A DNA stretch of 64,000 nucleotides from contig CAVUYE010000002.1 of assembly GCA_963745665.1 (NCBI GenBank), positions 2,356,001 through 2,420,000 on the forward strand, given 5' to 3'. This stretch comes from Bog-473 sp963745665. Lineage in GTDB: Bacteria; Actinomycetota; Acidimicrobiia; Acidimicrobiales; RAAP-2. Shown in pieces: positions 8,744 through 17,411 of the stretch (positions are counted from its first letter, which is position 1; each line of letters starts with the position of its first letter). The translations under genes were made by a program, and so were the position numbers. Under the pieces are notes generated by a model, which made no database searches, was not told the origin of the DNA, and was given only the letters and a program-made list of their open reading frames with translations.

Positions 8744-9403
8744 TCATTGCTCCCGGTCCCTGTCTCTTACACATTCGGCATTCCTTGTGAGGATCCCGCC
8801 AACGGCGGCGGTGATCCATCGGCGCAGAATCTCACCCTGTTCGCTCGTTCGATGAGCGGCAAGGGCGGGCCGTTCGATCATCGAATGGACCAGCCGCGTG
8901 ACGAGCTCGGCGATCTCGTCGACGTGGTCCGCGTCGGCCGACATGTCGAACGAGGCCCGGGCTCGCTCAATCAACCCGCAGGTAAGCAACATCGCCGCGC
9001 TGCTCGTGACGTCGTCGGTGGCTGCACCGGCACCGAATCTCGTCAGCTGGCGGAGCTGGGAGTCGCGTGAGAGCCACTCGAAGAGCAGGCAGCCAACCTC
9101 CGCCACCACCTCGGCCGGGTTGGCACGGAGATCGACGTCCATGGAAGCGACACGGGCCCGGAGGGGTTCGATCGATTCCAGCGCGACCGCCAGGAGGACG
9201 GCCTGGCCGCTGGCGTAGTGCCGATAGATGGTCGGGCGGCTCACGCCCAGCTCGCGTGCCACCTCAGCGATCCGCACGTTGACCCCGCTGCGGTCGATGC
9301 ACCGGCGAGCCGCGTCACGAATCCGCTGAGTAGCTTCCTCGTCGTCCGCCGGCGGTCGGCCAGCCCAGCTGGGGGCGATCTTTGTTGCGCTGTGGCCGGA
9401 CAC
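8744..9403 (-). CDS. TetR-family transcriptional repressor
   Basis: 219 residues. The N-terminal helix-turn-helix is clear (residues about 28-72: IAEVARELGVSRPTIYRHY), followed by a helical ligand-binding domain. The GTG start at 9403 is preceded by TAAGGT and 8 nt, which fits a leaderless transcript. The gene is divergent from the CaiB gene at 9475 and upstream of the DUF35/thiolase/ligase operon, so both are candidate targets. An imperfect palindrome (CTTACA-N12-TGTAAAG) in the divergent promoter overlaps the -10 box and is the likely autoregulatory operator. Confidence 0.9.
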   Translation of the reverse strand: MSGHSATKIAPSWAGRPPADDEEATQRIRDAARRCIDRSGVNVRIAEVARELGVSRPTIYRHYASGQAVLLAVALESIEPLRARVASMDVDLRANPAEVVAEVGCLLFEWLSRDSQLRQLTRFGAGAATDDVTSSAAMLLTCGLIERARASFDMSADADHVDEIAELVTRLVHSMIERPALAAHRTSEQGEILRRWITAAVGGILTRNAECVRDRDREQ

Positions 9404-9411
9404 CAGGGTGG

Positions 9412-9438
9412 ACCTTACACTCTGCGTACCCTGTAAAG
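9412..9438. promoter_or_regulatory. Divergent promoter with TetR operator candidate
   Basis: CTTACA (9414-9419) and TGTAAAG (9432-9438) form an imperfect inverted repeat separated by 12 nt, between the divergent TetR (start 9403) and CaiB (start 9475) genes. On the minus strand TAAGGT (9417-9412) lies 8 nt before the TetR GTG start, so the left half-site overlaps that -10 box. A bound repressor would block its own transcription. This is inferred from position and symmetry only. Confidence 0.45.
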
Positions 9439-9474
9439 TCCTTTTGTTCTCAACCGGGCATTCACCAGCAAGGG

Positions 9475-10708
9475 ATGAAGGACATGTCTCGAACCACAGC
9501 CGCCTCCTCCTCGAACGCTTCGACCGGTCCGCTGGCGGGGGTGAAGGTACTCGACCTCTCGATCGCTCTCACTGGTCCCTATGCCGTTGCACTCTTGGCC
9601 GACCAGGGGGCCGAGGTCGTCAAGGTGGAGCGACCGGGCATCGGTGACATCGCCCGCTGGATCGGCGTGTCCGTCAACGGCATGAGCGCCTTTTACCTGG
9701 CCTGCAACCGAGGGAAACGGTGCATCGCCGTCGACCTCGCTACCGACGAGGGCCGAGACATCGTGATGGCAATCGCCGCCACAGCCGACGTGATCGTTCA
9801 GAACTTCCGACCTGGTGTCATCGACCGGTTGGGCTTGGGCTACGAGGCGGTGCGAGCCTTGAACCGCGAGGTCATCTACTGCTCTGTCTCGGGCTACGGC
9901 CCGGAGGGCCCATACAGTCACCGCAGCGCCTACGACACGTCGATCCAGGCTTACGCCGGCTTCGCAGCCAACCAGGCCGATTCCAACGACGGTCCGCCCA
10001 CCTTCCTGCACCAGAACGCGGCCGACAAGGTCAGCGCCCTCTACGCGAGCCAGGCCATAGCCGCAGCCCTGTACCGCGCGGGCCACGGGCCGTGGCGGGC
10101 AACACCTCGAGATGGGTATGGCAGACGCGTGCGTGTCGTTCCTGTGGGCCGAGTCCGCCGGCAACGAGGTGCTGCTCGACTCCGACGGATCGCAGGCCTC
10201 GAGCTTCAACGCGGGCTTCCAGCCCATGCGCTTCCTAGACGGGTGGGGCATCGCCGTGCCCACCACCGACGCCGACTTCGCCGGCATGTGCAAGGCCCTC
10301 GGCGTCGAAGGCTTCGACGATCCCCGGATCGCCACCGTTGGCGAGCGGCGGAAGAACCGCGACGTGCTCGAGCCGATCTTGGACATGTGCTACGCCGTGG
10401 CCGCCAACCTCACCCAGGCCGAGGCCATCGCACGCTTCGAACTCGAACGCGTAGCTTTTGCGATGGTGCTCACTCCCGCCGAGATCGTGAACGACCCTCA
10501 TGCTCGGGCGATCGGTATGTTCACCCAGTTCGAGCATCCCACCGCCGGACGGGCACGTCTCCCCCGCCACCCCACCAACTTTCACGGCACCCCGGCCGAA
10601 CTCGCCGGCCTCGCCCCAGACCTTGGGGCGCACACCGACGAAGTGCTGACCGAGCTGGGCCTCGGCGATCGCATCGAAGAACTCCGCAGCGCCGGCGTCG
10701 TCGCCTGA
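9475..10708 (+). pseudogene. CaiB-type (class III) CoA-transferase, +1 frameshift near 10088
   Basis: Family III CoA-transferases move CoA between acids via an aspartyl-CoA. The N-terminal half has LAGVKVLDLSIALTGPYA and the loop with the catalytic Asp (SAYDTSIQAYAG, about residue 160). The frame breaks at a GGG run (10087-10089), just before GQHLEMGMADACVSF in the second frame. Deleting one G joins both parts into about 410 residues, the normal family length, ending at 10708. The start is taken at 9475 (ATG after AGCAAGGG), with 9484 as an alternative. As written the protein would be truncated with a wrong tail. It lies divergent from a TetR gene, a typical regulated pair. Confidence 0.85.
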
Positions 10709-10769
10709 CATTGTCGGACGATCCACCGCCTCCTTGCAGTGCTGTCCGACTATCCACCACGCGGTCACG

Positions 10770-10810
10770 GTCGGCTCCAACCGGGACATACTCCGGATGA
10801 AGGAGCCGAC
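10770..10810. terminator. Inverted repeat between convergent genes
   Basis: GTCGGCTCC (10770-10778) and GGAGCCGAC (10802-10810) form a perfect 9-bp stem with a 23-nt loop, exactly between the ends of the convergent CaiB and amidohydrolase genes. A second pair, GTCGGAC at 10713 and GTCCGAC at 10744, lies just upstream. No clear T run follows, so a bidirectional terminator is a moderate inference. Confidence 0.45.
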
Positions 10811-12042
10811 TAGCTGGTTTGCGACTTGAGGAGGGCGTCGTTCGCGTTTTCAGGCAGATCCCCTAGTGGCACGTCGAGTTCGTCGACGGTGGGACCGAAC
10901 TTGGCCGCCAGCGGTGCAAGCTTTGCTAAATCGAAGTCATAGAGGTTGGCGCAGTTTTCCGCCAGGATCCGCTGCTTCTCATCGGGCCCGATTTCGTGCA
11001 TCACCTGGCGCAGCGACTCACGGGTGAAGGGGTACGTTCCCTCATCATGGGGATAGTCGCTGCCCCACATGAACCGGTCAGTGCCAATTTGTGCTCTCAC
11101 TGCCACGTCTGCCGGTCGCGGCTGGCTCACCCCCATCCACACATTCTGGGCAAAATACTCGCTGGCCAAATGGTCCAGCTTGTGCTCGTCTCCGTAGCGA
11201 ATCTCCCCGGTCTGGCCAGTCTTGCGGATCCGATCGATGGTGCCATCAAGATCCTTCAGCAATTTGGGTACCCACGAGCACTGGGTCTCGGTAATGACGA
11301 ACTTCAGCCGCGGAAACCGCTCGAAGACTCCGCCCAGGACGAAGTGGACGAAAGGTCGCTGGGAGTAAAAGGTGACCTCGTTGATATAGAAAAGCATCGC
11401 AAACGGGTAGTCGCCGTAGTCAGGTGCCCCCGTACCCCCGTGCACGTTGACGGGCATCTGAAGGTCCTCGATGACCTCCCACAATCGGTCGTAGGCGGGA
11501 TCGTAGAGTGGCCGCACCCACTTGACATCCGGTGGGATATTGGGCAGAAGGAGGCCTCCCCGAAGGTCGTGTTCCTTGATCCAGTGGACGTCGTCGATGG
11601 CGTCGTCGATGTCGTTGAGGAAGATCTGACCGATGCCCGCCCGGCGCTCGGGAAACTCGCTGCAGAAATCCACTAACCAGCGGTTGTGTGCTCGGATCCC
11701 TGCGAGGCGATGCTCATAGTCTTCGGGCCTGGGAGGCGGTGCGAAGAGAACAAAGCTCGGAAAGAACGGCGGGATCGTGTTCGGAAAGATCACCTCTCCG
11801 ACGATGCCGTCCGCCTCCTGCTGGCTATTGCGCATGTCGGTGTCCCAATTGCGGAGCCGCCGCGTGTCGCCGAGATCCTTAAACGGGTTCTTGTATCTGG
11901 CCCGCCAGGCGTCGAATTCCTCCAGGTACCTGGAATCGAGATACTCGCGATAGGCGGCGTGGCTGCCGCCGGCGTGACTATCAGCCGTGATGATCGTGTA
12001 GTGACCGTGGGCCCGGTCAATGGTCGCATTCCCCGTCTTCAT
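10810..12042 (-). CDS. Amidohydrolase family (PF04909-like TIM barrel)
   Basis: 410 residues. The first metal motif is ADSHAG (DxH, residues about 20-25) instead of the HxH of classical ACMSD-type enzymes. A His in VNVHGG after strand 5 and an Asp in the terminal metal motif MWGSDYPHDEG (about residue 330) complete the site. The family includes metal-dependent decarboxylases and hydrolases. It belongs to the same subgroup as the genes at 22.6 and 23.9 kb (shared YREYL-Y-EFD and IPPFFPS segments). The gene is single, flanked by a convergent CaiB gene and a TetR gene upstream. The role is presumably cleavage of a catabolic intermediate; the substrate is unknown. Confidence 0.85.
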   Translation of the reverse strand: MKTGNATIDRAHGHYTIITADSHAGGSHAAYREYLDSRYLEEFDAWRARYKNPFKDLGDTRRLRNWDTDMRNSQQEADGIVGEVIFPNTIPPFFPSFVLFAPPPRPEDYEHRLAGIRAHNRWLVDFCSEFPERRAGIGQIFLNDIDDAIDDVHWIKEHDLRGGLLLPNIPPDVKWVRPLYDPAYDRLWEVIEDLQMPVNVHGGTGAPDYGDYPFAMLFYINEVTFYSQRPFVHFVLGGVFERFPRLKFVITETQCSWVPKLLKDLDGTIDRIRKTGQTGEIRYGDEHKLDHLASEYFAQNVWMGVSQPRPADVAVRAQIGTDRFMWGSDYPHDEGTYPFTRESLRQVMHEIGPDEKQRILAENCANLYDFDLAKLAPLAAKFGPTVDELDVPLGDLPENANDALLKSQTS

Positions 12043-12090
12043 TCTGGATGTCAGTCCTTCATTCTCAGCTTGCTGGAAAATTGTAAGCGA

Positions 12091-12106
12091 CTATCGATAT
12101 ATATAC
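12091..12106. promoter_or_regulatory. AT-rich promoter element upstream of the 10.8 kb amidohydrolase
   Basis: CTATCGATATATATAC on the plus strand reads GTATATATATCGATAG on the minus strand, about 50 bp before the start at 12042. It is one of the window-wide AT-rich elements and a likely -10 region for the leftward gene, which has its own ribosome-binding-like GAAGGA further down. Confidence 0.5.
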
Positions 12107-12174
12107 AAAGACATCTGAGCCCCTGTCGTCCGCCGAGGGCTCCGATCTGTGCGTTGGACTGGACGACGGCTCCT

Positions 12175-12867
12175 TCAACGATCAGTTTCGGCGGCAATCT
12201 CTACATAGGGCGTCAGGATCTCAGTGAGCAGTCGCCGATGCCGCTGGCCGCGATCTTGCTTCGGTGCCACAGTGTCGTAAGCCATGGAGTCCAAGAGTTG
12301 CTGGCTGAAGGCAAAACCACGAATCACGAGAAAGATCGTCGTCGCGAGATCAGGCTTGTTCGCGGCCGGGCCGAGGGCTTCCCGTAGCAGCCGTCGCACG
12401 GGAGTATGAGACCGCTCCGCAACTTCCAGCATCGTTTTGCGGACGTCAGCACTGGTTCGGGGGTCGTGGTCCATGTTGATCATGACCTGAAGACTGGCCA
12501 AATATGCCGGCCTGGCATAGTGCGACAAGAACACGTCAACCAGCTGTGACATCCGCTCCGCGACGGTCTCTCCCTCTATGTGCGCGTCCTTCACGGTCTC
12601 GACCATGTGGCTCGCTCCGTCCTCGAGAACAGCGAGCATCAGACCTTCTCGATTGCCGAAATACCACTGGATCACCCCCCAGCTAACCCCCGCCTTTCGG
12701 GCGATCTCGTTGGTACTCGATCCTCTGTAAAAGCCCGATTCAATTATGCATTCGACGGCCGCCTTGATCACTCGATCACGGGTATCGAGGTCGCCGTCGC
12801 CGTCGCCTGCGTTCTGCTCGCGGCGCTGAGCGCGGTCTGCCCTGGTCCGCTCTGGCTTGATAGTCAC
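12175..12867 (-). CDS. TetR-family transcriptional regulator
   Basis: 230 residues with a basic N-terminal arm of about 25 residues, then the helix-turn-helix (STNEIARKAGVSWGVIQWYFGN, around 50-71) and a TetR C-terminal domain. The start is GTG at 12867; TAGAGT lies 7 nt upstream, so a leaderless mRNA is plausible. It sits between two amidohydrolase genes (10810-12042 downstream, 13039-14169 upstream) on the same strand and may control either. The effector is unknown; CoA esters are common ligands for catabolic TetR proteins. Confidence 0.88.
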   Translation of the reverse strand: MTIKPERTRADRAQRREQNAGDGDGDLDTRDRVIKAAVECIIESGFYRGSSTNEIARKAGVSWGVIQWYFGNREGLMLAVLEDGASHMVETVKDAHIEGETVAERMSQLVDVFLSHYARPAYLASLQVMINMDHDPRTSADVRKTMLEVAERSHTPVRRLLREALGPAANKPDLATTIFLVIRGFAFSQQLLDSMAYDTVAPKQDRGQRHRRLLTEILTPYVEIAAETDR

Positions 12868-12874
12868 TCTTGCA

Positions 12875-12880
12875 ACTCTA
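12875..12880 (-). promoter_or_regulatory. -10 box of leaderless TetR gene
   Basis: TAGAGT on the minus strand ends 7 nt before the GTG start at 12867. There is no Shine-Dalgarno-like sequence in between, so transcription would begin at or next to the start codon. Confidence 0.4.
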
Positions 12881-12942
12881 GGTGTCCCCTTGCGGGCCCC
12901 AGAGCCGTCTGTGAGCTCACCATTGTAGTTACTGTGTTAGCG

Positions 12943-12989
12943 ACGGAGCGTGCCGCCGGCCGTGTGCGAAGCTCCGTCGGCCACGCTCC
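12943..12989. terminator. Two competing hairpins downstream of an amidohydrolase gene
   Basis: The arm ACGGAGCGTG (12943-12952) can pair with GCTCCGT (12971-12977) or with CACGCTCC (12982-12989); the pairings are mutually exclusive. The stretch follows the stop of the leftward amidohydrolase at 13039 and precedes the TetR gene. It may terminate the long leftward operon, with alternative folding. The remaining 12868-13038 sequence holds no gene. Confidence 0.4.
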
Positions 12990-13038
12990 ACCGTTCAGCG
13001 CTCCGACCGACCCTTGAGCAATCATGCCCCGTCTCCCT

Positions 13039-14169
13039 CTAGTCGGACAGGTTCCAGACACGCTTGGCGTTGCCGGAGAGAATCAGCTCCCGCTCGCCCG
13101 GTGGGATCGAGTGGAACTGCGTCTCGACCACCTGCCGAGAGTGTGGCCAGGAGGTGACCGGATGTGGATAGTCAGACGACCACATGATGTTCTGGACACC
13201 GATCCGATCGCGGAGGAGGTCGAGCGAGAAGTCCTCCTCGATGAACGTAAGGTGCACGTTCCGGTGGAAATAGAAACTCGGCAACTCGATCAATCCCGGG
13301 AACTCGTACCCCTGCCGGAGCACCATGTCATCGACCACGTGCAGCCACCAGGCGACCCAAGCCAGTCCGGGCTCCACGAACACGAGCTTGAGCCGGGGGT
13401 GGCGAGCCAGCACCCCGGTCAGGATCCACATCCCGAAGGCCTCCCCAGTCGTGAGCGGGGTCATCGCCACCATCACGCCCTTCTGGGGCGTCGGGTCTCG
13501 TCGGCTCAGGTCGTCCAGACTCGTGTTGAGTCCGATATGGCAGCAGACCGGTAGATCCGTCTCCTCAATGGCCGAAAAGAGGCGGTCGTATCGCTCGTCG
13601 TAGTAGTCGGGAAGCCCGAACTCGGGCGGGAAGACGGGCAGCTGGAGCGACTTCCCTCCTCGCTCCGCGGTGCGCTTCACTTCGGCAACAGCGAAATCGA
13701 TGTCGTGGATCGGTATCTGGTACGACACGCAGAGCCGCGCACGATCCGCCGAGGCAAACTCGTCCAGCGCGTCGTTGAAGGCGCGCGTGGCTTCGCCTGC
13801 GCCTGTCTTCAAGTCGGGGATATACCGGAAAGCACTGACTTCCGAGTACAGCACCTCGACCTCGACGCCGTCGAGGTCCATGTCCGTCAACCGTTCACGT
13901 GGATCCCGATAACCCGGCCGTTTGAAGGCGGCATTGGCTCCGATATGCGCGTTGCTGTCGCTTCGCTTCATGGTCATCCCGGCCTGGTTGGCTGCCGCCG
14001 TACCACGCGCCATCCGCTGGGTGAAAGCGGCAACTGCCTCGTCGTAGTCAGGGTGGAAGGCTCGGGCGAGATGAGCCCTTACCTGCTCGTGGCTGATGGC
14101 GACATGACTGTCAGCTGAGATCAGGCGCTCATCGCTCACGGGGCCCTCGCGGGCATCGACAACTGTCAT
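13039..14169 (-). CDS. Amidohydrolase family (PF04909-like TIM barrel)
   Basis: 376 residues from ATG 14169, which overlaps the preceding stop as ATGA and has AAGGAGGAGC before it; a longer frame upstream lies inside the neighbouring gene. Metal motifs: ISADSHVAI (DxH, about residue 20), a His in CCHIGLN, and a C-terminal MWSSDYPHPVTSWPHS with the metal Asp. It forms the end of a leftward operon with the TIGR03084-like gene, isochorismatase-like, thiolase-like, DUF35 and double CaiB genes. It likely hydrolyses or decarboxylates a product of that pathway. Confidence 0.87.
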   Translation of the reverse strand: MTVVDAREGPVSDERLISADSHVAISHEQVRAHLARAFHPDYDEAVAAFTQRMARGTAAANQAGMTMKRSDSNAHIGANAAFKRPGYRDPRERLTDMDLDGVEVEVLYSEVSAFRYIPDLKTGAGEATRAFNDALDEFASADRARLCVSYQIPIHDIDFAVAEVKRTAERGGKSLQLPVFPPEFGLPDYYDERYDRLFSAIEETDLPVCCHIGLNTSLDDLSRRDPTPQKGVMVAMTPLTTGEAFGMWILTGVLARHPRLKLVFVEPGLAWVAWWLHVVDDMVLRQGYEFPGLIELPSFYFHRNVHLTFIEEDFSLDLLRDRIGVQNIMWSSDYPHPVTSWPHSRQVVETQFHSIPPGERELILSGNAKRVWNLSD

Positions 14170-15047
14170 TGCTCCTCCTTGTTTCGTGCTGGTTCGTCTC
14201 CATTGGCGGAACTCGTGCTGAGGTACATGTCGTGCAGCGCCCCGGCGCCCGATCCGGCATGCACGGCACGAGTCCGGCCGGGTCCCGCCGGCCCAGCGAA
14301 AGCTTGCGCAATGGAGATCCACTGCTGAGCTGCAGGACCGGTCACGACCAGACCGGTGTCGTCGGGATGCCTGCGCTGTGTGACCACACGACAGAAATCC
14401 AACGCGTTGCCCTCGACGCGGTTGACGGCGTCCGCCGCACCCCAGCTCCAGGCCGACCCGTCCGGCGCGGTGAGTTCGACCAAGATCGCGTCTGTGGGAG
14501 GCGGCAGATCGTTGACGGCGTAGCTGTAAGGCATTGCACGAATGCCCAGGTCGGCGACGTGACGCAACCGCCCTGTGGCAGGAAGGTTCGTACCCAGAGT
14601 GTCGACGATGTCCTGTCCATGAGCCCAGGTCTCCATCAGTCGGGCCGTGACGGACGACGCTGGGGTCATGTCCGGCCCGTACCAGGGGAGTCGGCGCCTG
14701 GGATCGGCCGTGCGGTAGCCGTCCGTGAGCGCAGCGCGAGCAGTTCGGAACCAGGCGAGGAGCGCCTCACCCAACAGGCCTCGGTACTCGGACGCGATGC
14801 GATCTGAAAAGTCGTCACCAGCGGCCCTGATGGCAGCGGCGTCCAAACGGAACTGCTCCGGTTCAAGGAGCGACTGCAAAGTCGTGACGTCGAAATACGC
14901 AAGGTGGCTGACATGGTCGCCCACGCTCCATCCGGCGGCCGGGGTGGCCAGGGACCACTGCTCGGGCCGCAGTCCGTCGAGCGTGGCGTCGAGCGCGGCG
15001 GTCTCGGCCACGAGGTCATCCACGAGGGCAGCGAGGTCGACGGCCAT
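14166..15047 (-). CDS. TIGR03084-like metal-binding protein (mycothiol-dependent maleylpyruvate isomerase / DinB fold)
   Basis: 293 residues. The four-helix DinB-like domain has HVSHLAYFD (His about 45) and METWAHGQDIVDTLG (Glu and His about 139-143), the three residues expected to bind a metal. The C-terminal part (from about 205) resembles the MDMPI C-terminal domain. Members are mostly actinobacterial and are linked to thiol-dependent reactions, often with mycothiol. It overlaps the amidohydrolase start by ATGA and follows the isochorismatase-like gene by 106 bp. The reaction is unknown. Confidence 0.8.
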   Translation of the reverse strand: MAVDLAALVDDLVAETAALDATLDGLRPEQWSLATPAAGWSVGDHVSHLAYFDVTTLQSLLEPEQFRLDAAAIRAAGDDFSDRIASEYRGLLGEALLAWFRTARAALTDGYRTADPRRRLPWYGPDMTPASSVTARLMETWAHGQDIVDTLGTNLPATGRLRHVADLGIRAMPYSYAVNDLPPPTDAILVELTAPDGSAWSWGAADAVNRVEGNALDFCRVVTQRRHPDDTGLVVTGPAAQQWISIAQAFAGPAGPGRTRAVHAGSGAGALHDMYLSTSSANGDEPARNKEEQ

Positions 15048-15153
15048 CAGCGACCCGTCCCAGAAGTGGTTCGATAACGGCCGCTCACTGGGCGTTCACT
15101 CCCACCTGAGGACTGGGATCCATAGTGAAGCTACTGACCCGGTGTGCGGCAAT

Positions 15154-15822
15154 TCAAGCCCAGGCATCGACAATCTCCGCGCTCGACGCGATCGTGCAGA
15201 CAAGAGAGAGGGTGTGCTCGATCATCTGGGCTCCATACTCTTGTGGAACGCCTGCAACGGCATCTGACACCAGAACCACTTGATACGACCGATTCACTGC
15301 GTCGAAGACGAGGTTCGGTATCGCAACATTCAGGGAGACACCCATCACGACGAGAGTGCGCACAGCACTGTTGCGGAGTAGTGAATCCAGTGCGGATCCA
15401 GTGAGCGGACTCAGTCCGTGGAGGCGAGGCAGCACAATGTCGGTCTCAATTGGGCCGAGATCGCTGACCGGCCGAACCGATTCGGATCCAGGCTGGTTGT
15501 CCATTCCACGCTTGCGCGCCGCGACGAACAGTCGTGCATTGCTGTTGCGTCCCAGACCTTGCGGCAGACTCTCGGCGGTGCAATGAATCACAGGAACCCC
15601 AATCCGACGCGCACAACCAAGCACCTTCGCCGCGTGCGGCAGGAGGGAGGACTCGTGAACCACTTCGGCCAACGCGCTCAGTCGAGAGGATGGTCCCACC
15701 ACCCCTTCTTGGAGTTCCTGGACCAGAACCGCGCAGCGATCGGGCACCAGGAGCTCGCGGAGGCGCTTGCCCGCTGGGTCCGCCTCGTGGCCACTCGTCG
15801 TGACGGGCGCTGGACGAGTCAT
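15154..15822 (-). CDS. Isochorismatase-fold protein lacking the Asp/Lys/Cys triad
   Basis: 222 residues with the cysteine-hydrolase (isochorismatase) fold: strand 1 VLVQELQEGV, the central VIHCT, and GVSLNVAIPNLVFDA. The usual catalytic Asp aligns with Glu36, the Lys region reads LPRLHG (Arg133), and the nucleophilic Cys position is Ala167. Therefore hydrolysis by the classical mechanism is not expected. The gene starts 4 nt after the thiolase-like gene stop, so it is co-expressed with the thiolase/DUF35 module. It may be a binding or structural protein; a divergent catalytic mechanism is the alternative. Confidence 0.75.
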   Translation of the reverse strand: MTRPAPVTTSGHEADPAGKRLRELLVPDRCAVLVQELQEGVVGPSSRLSALAEVVHESSLLPHAAKVLGCARRIGVPVIHCTAESLPQGLGRNSNARLFVAARKRGMDNQPGSESVRPVSDLGPIETDIVLPRLHGLSPLTGSALDSLLRNSAVRTLVVMGVSLNVAIPNLVFDAVNRSYQVVLVSDAVAGVPQEYGAQMIEHTLSLVCTIASSAEIVDAWA

Positions 15823-15826
15823 TCGC

Positions 15827-16993
15827 TCAGGGGCGCCTGAGGATCAGGCCGGTCCGACTGGCACAGACCAGCGCGATCTCTGGATCGACCAGTTGATTCG
15901 GCGAGGTGCCACGGAGTTGCCGCACGGCTTCGGCGGTCAGGTTCAAGCCGTGGATGTAGCCCTCGCCGATCAAGCCACCGTTGGTGTTGCAGGGAAGACT
16001 GCCCTGCGGTCCTAGGTTCCCGTCCGCGATGAAGTCCTTCGCCTCCCCTGGGCCGCAGAATCCGAGACCCTCGAGTTGCATCAGAAACATCGGGGTGAAC
16101 GCGTCGTAGATCATCGCGACATCAATGTCGGATCGTTTGAATCCGTAACCGTCGAACAGCTTCTTGGCCATGGCCGCACACCCCTCCATGACGGCAATGT
16201 CCGTCGCGTAGTGGTTGCTGGCGATCTCCTCCTCGAAGAGAGCGGCGTTCGCGACTGCCCCGATGAGCACGGGCTCGTCACTTCCGAGCGCCCGCTCTGC
16301 GGAGGTGACGACCAGCGCCACCGAGCCATCGGTTTCCTGACAGCAGTCGAAGAGCCGAATGGCTGGTTCAGCGATCCACCGCGACCTCTGATGATCGTCC
16401 AGCGTGATCGGCTTCTTGTAAAAGTGGGCATTCGGATTGTTTGCGGCGTAGTCCCGGAACTGCACGACAGCACGACCGAAATCCTCACTCGACACGCCGT
16501 ACGCGTGCATGTAACGGACGGAATTGAGGGACATCCACGATGCGGGCGTGAGGACGCCGTACGGGGTGCACCACTGCATCGCCGTCGAGCCGGAGTGTGA
16601 CGACGCCCCCCTGCCGCCGACTGCCGCCCGACCGAAGCGCTCGCCTGATCTCGCCTTGATGGCCCGGTAGACCACGACCACGTCAGCGACGCCCGCCGCC
16701 ACCGCCGCGGCCGCATGGAGGAGCACGCCCTGGGAACCGCCACCCCCGTACGGGACCCGACTGGAGAAATTGATCTCCGGGATGCCGAGAGTCCGGACCA
16801 GCTCGGTTTCCTCGACGGGATCGATCGTGTAGCTGACCAGCCCGTCCACTTCGGCGGTCGTGAGTCCCGCATCGGCGAGCGCGGCCACGATCGCCTCAGC
16901 GGCCAGCTGCGTCTCGCTGCGACCGGCCGCCTTCGAGAACTCCGTCTGGCCCATGCCGACGATCGCGGTGGCGTCGCTGAGTCGACTATTCAT
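15827..16993 (-). CDS. Thiolase-fold protein, Ltp2-like (probable retro-aldolase subunit)
   Basis: 388 residues. ATG 16993 overlaps the DUF35 stop by 8 bp (ATGAATAG), which decides the start. The Cys nucleophile position is replaced (RVPYGGGGSQGVLL) and the C-terminal motif reads NTNGGLIGEGYIHGLN, as in the lipid-transfer-protein thiolases such as Ltp2, which cleave hydroxyacyl-CoA by retro-aldol chemistry with a DUF35 partner. The DUF35 gene lies immediately upstream, supporting a heteromeric aldolase. Canonical beta-ketothiolase activity is unlikely. The likely substrate is a beta-hydroxyacyl-CoA, by analogy only. Confidence 0.85.
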   Translation of the reverse strand: MNSRLSDATAIVGMGQTEFSKAAGRSETQLAAEAIVAALADAGLTTAEVDGLVSYTIDPVEETELVRTLGIPEINFSSRVPYGGGGSQGVLLHAAAAVAAGVADVVVVYRAIKARSGERFGRAAVGGRGASSHSGSTAMQWCTPYGVLTPASWMSLNSVRYMHAYGVSSEDFGRAVVQFRDYAANNPNAHFYKKPITLDDHQRSRWIAEPAIRLFDCCQETDGSVALVVTSAERALGSDEPVLIGAVANAALFEEEIASNHYATDIAVMEGCAAMAKKLFDGYGFKRSDIDVAMIYDAFTPMFLMQLEGLGFCGPGEAKDFIADGNLGPQGSLPCNTNGGLIGEGYIHGLNLTAEAVRQLRGTSPNQLVDPEIALVCASRTGLILRRP

Positions 16994-17411
16994 CGGCCTT
17001 CGCCTTGGGCTTGAAGACTGGGACCGCGCCATCGTGGCGCGCCGGGCGAAAATCGACGGTCACCGGCATGCCGATCGTGATCTCGGATGGGTCGACCTCG
17101 ACCAGGTTCGACAGCACCCGGACACCTTCATCGAGATCGATGAGTGCGGCGAGCACGGGGTACTCGAACGCCGGGTTCTGCGGGTGATGAAGGATGGCGT
17201 AGCTGTAGACCACGCCCTCCCCCGCCAAGTCGATGATCTCGAACTCAAGCGAGTGACACGCCGGGCACATCGGACGAGGGGGATGTCGCAACCGGCCACA
17301 CTGCTCGCAACGCTGCGTGACCAGGCGACCCTCACGTGCGGCGTCCCAAAAGAAGTGGTTGTCATCGTTGAGGAGAGCCGCGGGGCGGGAGACCTCGCCT
17401 GTCTCGCTCAC
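16986..17411 (-). CDS. DUF35 (Zn-ribbon OB-fold) partner protein
   Basis: 141 residues, the standard family length. The ribbon CEQCGRLRHPPRPMCPAC has all four Cys (residues about 35-52), followed by the OB fold. This resembles the DUF35 domain of ChsH2, which assembles with Ltp2 in steroid side-chain cleavage. It overlaps the double-CaiB stop by ATGA and the thiolase-like start by 8 bp, so the three proteins are made in fixed order from one mRNA. Confidence 0.9.
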   Translation of the reverse strand: MSETGEVSRPAALLNDDNHFFWDAAREGRLVTQRCEQCGRLRHPPRPMCPACHSLEFEIIDLAGEGVVYSYAILHHPQNPAFEYPVLAALIDLDEGVRVLSNLVEVDPSEITIGMPVTVDFRPARHDGAVPVFKPKAKADE

